Under the pieces are notes generated by a model that did no database searches, was not told the DNA's origin, and saw only the letters and a list, made by a program, of their open reading frames with translations. Shown piece after piece: positions 57,460 to 64,000 of a stretch of DNA of 64,000 nt (its first letter is position 1; each line of letters starts with the position of its first letter). Origin of the DNA: Phytophthora hibernalis (lineage: Eukaryota > Oomycota > Peronosporomycetes > Peronosporales > Peronosporaceae); NCBI GenBank assembly GCA_012656075.1, contig JAAKBF010000233.1:186001-250000 (forward strand), written 5' to 3'. The position numbers and the translations under genes were made by a program.

Positions 57460-57845
57460 CTCGAACCTCGCGATTCGTCAACTGCGCGACGAGATGGACT
57501 GCAAGGCGTTAGTATTGTAGCTCCTTCGGAAGAGATGCCGGGATAAGATGAAGACGCTCCCGAAGACAGACCTATGATACGTCCGTCGAGAATGGAACGC
57601 AAGCGCGGATTTGATAGCCGGACAAGCACTACAACGTCAAACGGGAATACCGATCTCCGAAGAACAGACGCTAGCTGACTTAGACACGTTGAATCGACTT
57701 GGGAGATCATTGTTCGACGACAGCCCGGGCGCCGAGTATCTCCAATCATGCCAGTGACAACTAGGTCGAGCCCGACGCGAAAGTACTCAGCCAGATAGCG
57801 AAGGAAGCCCACAACGAAGATCAACGAAACACCTCGTCACCCGAC

Positions 57846-59444
57846 GTGCTCGACGAAAGTGTCGTGAAACGTATCCGCTGGGAACGTATCCGAGACGCTC
57901 AAGATGAAGAATTGTGGATTAATAATCTGAAGCAGTTTGTCAGGGGCGATGTGACAGGAATGACGTCACGCGATGCAAGCTATTGTAGCAAGCTGGTACA
58001 CCAGTACGAAGAAGACCAGAATGGCCTACTCTTCTACCATTCAAAGGGTGATGAGTCAGCCGAAGACCGAAGCGCCGTGATGAAGTTGGTTATTCCAGAA
58101 ACTTTGAAGGACGACATATTGCACCATTACAATGCCAGTAGCGACGGTGGTCATCAAGGAATCGGACGCACGTATCACCGAGTCCGTCAACACTTCCACT
58201 GGCCAGGACTATACAAAAGCGTTCAACGTTTTGTGGGTGAGTGTACGGACTGCGAGACTAGAAAGGGTAGACCCGCGAATCGCCCGGCAACATCATGCCG
58301 ACATACCCATTCAAGTGATCGCCATGGACCACATTCCGTCTCTACCACCTTCGTTCAAAGGTAACACCGAACTTTTGGTGTGGGTTGACCTGTTCACCGG
58401 GTTCGTTGTCGCGAAGGCCAATTCGTCGAGAACGGCGCAGATTGTGGCGGAGCCCTATGAAGAATGCGTCTTCCGATGATTCGGTGCGAGCGAGGCCATA
58501 CGTCACGATCGAGAACCAGGGTTCATGTCAGATTTCTTTCGAGCGTTCAATTAACTCATGTACCACCGCCAGCGAGCCACACTCGCTTATAGACCGCAAG
58601 CAAACGGATCAGCAGAGCGCATGGTACAAACGATTACTCGAGCAATTAAGATGTACGTCGAAGACGAACAACAACGAGACTGGGATGAGTATGCAGAGAG
58701 GCTCACCTACTCATTGAACACGGCGTACGACCGCGTGAGAAAGGAGACCCCTTCTTCCTGGGACACGGCTGGGACACCCGCTCGACGATCGAAGCCTCGC
58801 TCTCGGTGGATAACACTCAGCGTCAAGACTCACAACCACGGCGGTGGCGCTTCCACATTCAAAAGCACTACATGCATGCACGCGCACAAGCAACGGACTT
58901 GTTACGGGACGCCATTGCCGAACGGGCGGAAGCTCACAACGAGACAGCAACTGAAACCTCCATCGACGAAGGCACGCAGGTCTGGTTGTTCCTGGACCGA
59001 GTGAAGCCGATCTATGCGAAGAAGCTAGCGCACCAGTGGCATGGGCCCTTTAGAGTGCAAGAGATGGTGAACAGCTACGCTGTTAGGTTGGAAGTCGCTG
59101 GTACTCCGTACCGGATATATCCTGTGGTACATATCTCCAAGCTGAAACCAGTGCGAAAATACACACGCCCGACAATAGCCCTACGCGTGCCACTAGAAGG
59201 TCGCCTTGACTACGATGAGGAACTACTGCCGGAAGATAGCTGGGTTCCGGAGGCGGCAGGCAACGATGTTTTGAAGTTGACGCTATTTTCGATGTACGGA
59301 CGGGTCTTTGAACGCGGTACGGACGAGCACTACGAGTACTTGGTACGTCGGAAGGAAATTGGTGGTACTACGTGGGTTGACGAGGCTGATTTGAACTGCG
59401 GCGGACTACTTTACGATTTTAATCGACGAAGGACCGGGGCATAG
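57846..59444 (+). pseudogene. gypsy integrase and chromodomain-like end
   Basis: Zinc-binding HHCC finger (HHYNASSDGGHQGIG, then CTDCETRKGRP), catalytic core with MDHIPSLPPSFKGNTELLVW (first Asp near 58326), HDREPGFMSDFFRAF (second Asp) and ANGSAERMVQTI (Glu). The last frame (58806-59444) has the GPY/F-like HGPFRVQEMV and a chromodomain-like YEYLVRRKEIGGTTWVDEAD at the end. Chromodomains steer such integrases to chromatin. Frames change at about 58480 and 58760. Confidence 0.85.
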
Positions 59445-59933
59445 GTTGGAAGCAATGCAGTCAAGTGAACCGATGAACGGCGAATAGGCATGGGAATGGT
59501 GGGAGATAGGATCTCACCAGGATTGGGACTGAAGACGCCGCACGATGGCTGTGGTGGCAGGTGGAAGGGTGACCAAGGATAAGGCCTGGGATCGATGAGA
59601 GTGGAAACGCCAGCGGGAAGGCCGCTGGTATAAGAATGGAGGAGGAGAATGCGTAAGTATATGTGAATGGTCAAAGATGGGAGAAAAGGCGGAAGGTCAA
59701 GGCGTATGCAGAGTTGAATTGATGACGATTAACGCAAGGCCCGCGGGGTGAGTCGACATGTCTGAGTCTACCACTGACGCTCAACCGCGGCGGACGACTA
59801 TAAAAGGAGTGTGAGCAGGCAACCGGGGTGACGGGGAGTGAAGTGTACTCGGAGATTGATGGGAGGACACACATCAGCAACAAGCCTACCTGGAAGAGTA
59901 CGCTTCGCACAGATGGCGGCGGCTGTGGTGTAG
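59445..59933 (+). other. 3' untranslated part of the gypsy element
   Basis: Purine-rich non-coding stretch between the pol stop and the 3' LTR. AGATGGCGGCGGC directly before 59934 is the likely polypurine tract equivalent, though imperfect. Confidence 0.45.
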
Positions 59934-60649
59934 TGGCTTCCAGAAGATCGACGAGAACACGTCGAGAATCGTGTCGAGGGTAGTTACCTACGGACCGCCT
60001 GATTGGATGTATCCATCAAGCCGACCAGCATTTGGTCTGAAAGGCACGGTTCGACATGAGCAGAAAAATCGACGGACGACGTTCGACGATCGACATTCGG
60101 ACTTAACATCGAACTTCAAGGCGCATCCCCGAGGGTGTAAACCAGATTGCGGCATTGGACAAGTACGCAAGGAATGCACCGGTCTTCAAATGATGCGTGG
60201 ACAAGAGGTAAGTCGAAGTCGCACGAAGCAGGTGAAAAGTAGAGGTCAGTCACGAATAAGCAACCAAGAGGGCAAGGCAAATCAACACTAAGTGCTTCCG
60301 TCGTCTGCTTCTGTGAAGTTCTATACGTTCTTCAGTAGATCGAGGAGACTCGCCGTGGTCTCAACCCCCCAACCCGTGTCTGACAGGAGGCACGTTAAAC
60401 TCAAGTCCCGCGAGGGGAAGGTATAGCAACAAAGTCCCGCAAGGGCAGGAATAGCAACTCGTCGGCAAGGACAACCAAGGAATAGCGGCTCGTCGGCAAC
60501 GACAACAAGGAATACGGCTCGTCGACCAAGACGACCAAGGAATAAGGCGCGTCGACCAAGACGACCAAGGAATAGCAGCGCGTCGAACCCGACAGCGAAG
60601 GTAAAGCAAAGCAACCCTCTACGGAGAAGAAGTCACGTCTATTAGAGAG
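59934..60649 (+). repeat. 3' LTR
   Basis: 716 bp, nearly identical to 51939-52670. Differences are mainly single-base losses and short gaps, e.g. CACCCGG to CACCGG, GTCCGAAG to GTCGAAG, GAGGGAGA to GAGGAGA. The 34-bp tandem block is at about 60454-60597. Confidence 0.9.
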
Positions 60650-60729
60650 GCTTCGACTTACAAGACTCGACGTTCGCGTGAAGGTTTCCACGCAGACATC
60701 ACCCCGCAGACGACTCTAACATCGAACGC

Positions 60730-61650
60730 TTGAGCACCCTGTCCAACGAAATCACGTTAGTCAAGACCCCGGGAATTCAGCGCACCACACGCGATGTACA
60801 GTGTGTGAAGTGCGCTTTGTGTGTAGGTCGAGCCCCCTCCCAGAACGCAAATTCTGAGAGCTCGCACACCACAATATCTTCTAAACCCGCGACTGGCTTC
60901 GCAAGTGGCATGATGAACACGGAACAAAAGCTTAGAGTATTTGAAATAGATGTTTCAAATGCAAGTGATAATTACAGGGGGTTATTACTGCTGCGGAAAG
61001 AAGAGCATTATCAACAAATATTCACGCACACTAGACGACGTGTCGAACAGGAGCTCGGGAAATGGATCTGTCGGTTGTCACGACGTTGGAATTCACGAAG
61101 ACGTCACCAAACCCACTTCATATTAAACTGGATCGGCCAAGTTTTATTCGTAAACGTCGACGTGCAGCATTCACAGTCAATTCGGTGAATAGAGATCTCT
61201 CAGCTTGCATCGACCAACCTCACGATTACATGAATAAACACTCCTACGAGAACACACAAATGGATATATTGTGTGCGAAACGTGTCGTCCTGTTAGCGAT
61301 GTCATGTTTTCCGAAACAAATCTAGCACTTGCATGTTTGTTGGGGTGCATAGCAACTCTGCAGTCTTTACTGGCACAGATGCGGGAGATATGGGCGATGA
61401 ATATCAGCAGTCCTACATGACAAAGAAAGAAGGGATAAAGTGTGTTGCCTCGGTAATGTTAACAGCAGCTCAAGACGCAGAAAATACTCAAGTACTGCAG
61501 AAGATAGTGGGACTCCTTTACGACAGGGAAATATTTGGCTTCACGCACAGTAAATTCTTGTACCGGGGCTCACGAATGGTCTCATTTTCTATTGGTTTAA
61601 CCCCTTTGTTGTCGATTGTACCAAAACGTGGCATAATAAATAGTCAATGA
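60730..61650 (+). pseudogene. Helitron Rep gene, 3' part
   Basis: After the LTR, plus frames 60730-61188, 61062-61325 and 61333-61650 hold later Rep wording: CIDQPHDYMNKHSYENTQMD, then DAGDMGDEYQQSYMTKKEGI and CVASVMLTAAQDAENTQ. YQQSYMTK (61402-61425) has the Y-x3-Y-x2-K pattern of the Helitron two-tyrosine Rep site. Together with HUH at 51815 it marks one Rep domain cut by the gypsy insertion. No helicase region follows within sight. Confidence 0.55.
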
Positions 61651-62290
61651 AATAAAATGATTTAAATATTGACCAATAATACGTCTACCGAAAAATTGAC
61701 CAAAAGATGCATTATGTCACGTTTTACAAATGTCGCCTAAAATATGTTCTGGTCATTTCTGAAAACATAAAATAACGTCACTGGAGGGCATTATGCATCG
61801 TTTTACATTTTTCTTGATTAAAGTGAATATATTTTAAATATAAAATGTGGGCAACAAAAGGGTTAAGCTTTAGCGAGATATCGTTCTTTTTCTATAGTGA
61901 TTTCGTGACGTACGTTGACAGTTTCGGTGATGGTAAAAATCTGAGACAAAAAAGCAATGGATTCTGAGTGTGAGAATGACCTTCTTCGATTTTGAGTCAT
62001 CAATCTACTGCTGAAGTTACTATATTTGGATTTGAGGACGACCAAGTTGAACTTGATAACTTAAAAGCTTACGAAAGTGGTGACCACGATAATGGTGATG
62101 CTTCAAAGGCGTAACGACAGGTGCCAGAATGTTCAAAGTTCATGACAGAATTCTTTTGTGACTCAAGCTGGGTCTTATCGGCATCGTGGACATTGGTTTG
62201 AGGAGCATACGTCGCTCGAATTCGAAATGATTGTTGATATCCTTACCAGATTAGAGGAAAAGACAATTCAGAATCTCGAGGTAGGGCCTT
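61651..62290. other. AT-rich spacer
   Basis: AT-rich; GCATTATG and CGTTTTACA motifs repeat near 61710 and 61790. No gene seen. Confidence 0.4.
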
Positions 62291-62295
62291 CCGTG

Positions 62296-64000
62296 TCAAT
62301 TCTTCTTAAACATATAAGAAGATAAAATAAGACTTATTAAAATAACCGTTGCCATCCCTGGTCGTGACGTATTTGGGGGCGTCACAGTGTGCGTGATATC
62401 ATGCGTTTGATACCAGGTTGTCATCTCGGCTTTCTCGAATTCGCCTCCTCCATCTGTGAGAAGTTCCATCACTGCATCTTCAGGCCATTGACGTTCAGTC
62501 CATGCTACATACCGACGAATTAGGCTATTTACCTCCCTCGCCGTCTGTGATTTGACCGGAGACACTGAAACGTAGCGCGTATGTGCGTCCATAAGAACCA
62601 AAATGGCCTTGAATTGAGTACAGATGTAATTGACAGGAGGGAAGAGTAGATCGGCAAACACGAGTTGGTTCCGTTTCTTGACACCTCGGTCAAAATGCTT
62701 GGTGGGTACTTTAACTCGTTGCTTGCCATGCTGACACGCTTCATACAGGTCCAAATAACGCTTTCGTAAGGTCATCCCCTTAACCAAGCCTTCATCTGCC
62801 ATCTTTTTATAAACTGCGGGCAAATATGACCGAGACGATCGTGCCAACATTGAAGATCTGCGACCCATCGCTGAGTGCAAAGTGAACCATGCTGCTGATC
62901 CCAATATCGTTACTATTAGCATCGAGGAACTGATTCTGCGCTGTAAAGATCCACAGCTCACATCTGTACATGTCCGCTAGCACAACAACGTCGTTGTTCT
63001 TGAGCAGAATGTAGCGCCTCTTGGCATTGTGGTACGCCACGTCAAATCCTTGTTGATGAGCCTCCGACTGCGACAGCATGTTTTGGTGCTATGGCGAAAA
63101 TATACGTTCTCCAGCCGCAGTTGTACACATTCACCTCCCACTTGTACACACAGATTGATAGCCCCAACTCCAACTGGTACGGCGATTCCACTGTATCCGC
63201 GTACAATGTGCTTCTGCTGCTCTTTTACAGAGGTTTCGATACGTGACAAAGTAGCGCTTGTTGCCGACGAGGTGGCGATTCCACTGTATCCGCGTACAAT
63301 GTGCTTCTGCTGCTCTTTGCAGAGAGATTTCGATACGTGACAAAGTAGCGCTTGTTGCCGACGAGGTGGCGGTTTGCCGCACAGTAAAAAAACAGCCTCC
63401 GGCGAGATATTAACCCGCCTGATGCGCCACTGCGTCTGCATCCTTGCCCGGTACGCTTAGACCGTCTCATCGAGGGATGACTTTGTGTTCTTCTCAATCA
63501 CTGTCGTTGGGACCCCGGCTGCAACCGTATAAAAGGACTCGTCAGGTTCCGTTTTCATGGTTTGGTCTTCATTTGAAGGCCAGTTCTGCTTGGCATGGCT
63601 CGGCTTGTATGACATCCGAAGCAGTTGCATTCGTCCCGGTCTTTGTAGTGCTGTTGAAGCTTCCCTTCACGTTTGTTCTTGTTATCATCATTACTGTCAA
63701 GAGCTCGATTGTTGCCGTACTCTTCCTTTTGCAATCGCTCGACTTCTTTGATCCACTACCCGGCGGCTGCTTATTCTGCTGCCCTTTGTGGTGAGCTTCA
63801 GTGGCCGGCGGACGTTTACCACCACTACCACTCTGAGTTCCCCTCTTACCATATCGGGCCGTGTCTGAATTTGTTGCTCCACTTGTGCGTCCTTATCAAG
63901 AGTGATAATCTTCGCTTTCGCGTCGAGGGAGTGCTCATGGTTGGCACTCCACCAAACAGTATAAGCGTCCGAAGTTGGTTGTAGTATGGCTGCTGCGACA
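62296..64000 (-). mobile_element. Ty1/copia retrotransposon, gag to integrase (continues beyond right edge)
   Basis: Minus strand. A gag region with a CCHC-like CFGC motif lies near 63610; then a linker, a gag-pre-integrase region (63079-62800, RRYILLKNNDVVVLADMY and KKMADEGLVKGMTLRKRYLD) and an integrase core (62755-62340) with FADLLFPP, ILVLMDAHTRYVSVSP (Asp) and LLTDGGGEFEKAE (Asp). It stops at 62296; RT and RNase H are absent, so it is 3' truncated here. Frame changes occur near 62800 and in the 63.1-63.5 kb region. Confidence 0.83.
63181..63367. repeat. Two-copy 92-95 bp tandem duplication inside copia element
   Basis: GGCGATTCCACTGTATCCGC starts at 63181 and 63273; each unit ends GTTGCCGACGAGGT. 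A third, different GGCGGTTTGCC begins at 63368, the likely original continuation. The duplication probably disrupts the polyprotein. Confidence 0.88.

Larger units (their letters stand above)
51939..60649 (+). mobile_element. Full-length Ty3/gypsy retrotransposon with paired LTRs
   Basis: An 8.7-kb element with direct LTRs (51939-52670 and 59934-60649) starting TGTGGTGTAG. The interior carries gag, protease, RT, RNase H, integrase and a chromodomain-like end in Ty3/gypsy order, all on the plus strand. LTRs are near identical, so insertion was recent on the scale of this region. The end beyond TTAGAGAG is uncertain, because the two copies diverge there and no target duplication could be confirmed. 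It sits inside a Helitron Rep gene. Confidence 0.9.

Overview
The window looks like nuclear DNA of an oomycete, most likely Phytophthora or a close relative. The evidence is short GT-AG introns (about 50-110 bp), tightly packed genes with short shared promoters, oomycete-style domain mixes (START-like/FYVE/GAF, CCT-motif protein, LRR with WW-like inserts), a secreted GH12 endoglucanase with a Ser/Thr-rich repeat tail, and a dense graveyard of transposons of the kinds common in that genus. This is judged from protein and intron style only; no species can be named.

Layout. 1-30 kb is gene space: the 5' part of a probable mitochondrial protein (1-477, minus), a dead short-chain dehydrogenase copy (669-1671), a decayed hAT transposase (2.3-4.2 kb), a broken coiled-coil gene (4.3-6.2 kb, minus), the live dehydrogenase paralogue with five introns (6390-7536), a START-like/FYVE/GAF protein (7561-9942, minus), a CCT-motif regulator (12288-13610), a small two-exon gene (14539-14933, minus), a CCCH plus DEDD-type RNA exonuclease (15189-16566), a giant LRR protein (16854-21743, minus) sharing a 187-bp promoter gap with a NEK-like kinase (21931-24454), a WW-cyclin Y fusion gene (24818-27300, minus), and the GH12 glucanase (28517-29950, minus).

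30-64 kb is repeat space: a complete MITE with target-site duplication (30445-30851), two decayed Ty3/gypsy pieces (32.4-37.7 kb), two copies of a dispersed repeat, two tRNA-like SINE candidates, a SAP-like repeat-family ORF, a PIF/Harbinger transposase, a pogo-type transposase, a Tc1/mariner-type transposase facing a coiled-coil gene, a Fanzor (eukaryotic TnpB relative) remnant at 47.5-48.9 kb, a Helitron Rep gene split in two by a nearly complete Ty3/gypsy element with paired LTRs (51.9-60.6 kb), and a Ty1/copia element running off the right edge on the minus strand.

Reading note. Nearly every conserved host gene here is interrupted by frame changes that go in the same direction (one base missing), often within a short homopolymer. 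I read these as sequence or assembly errors, so I annotate the host genes as whole loci and flag each break; the transposon ORFs additionally carry real stops and are treated as decayed.
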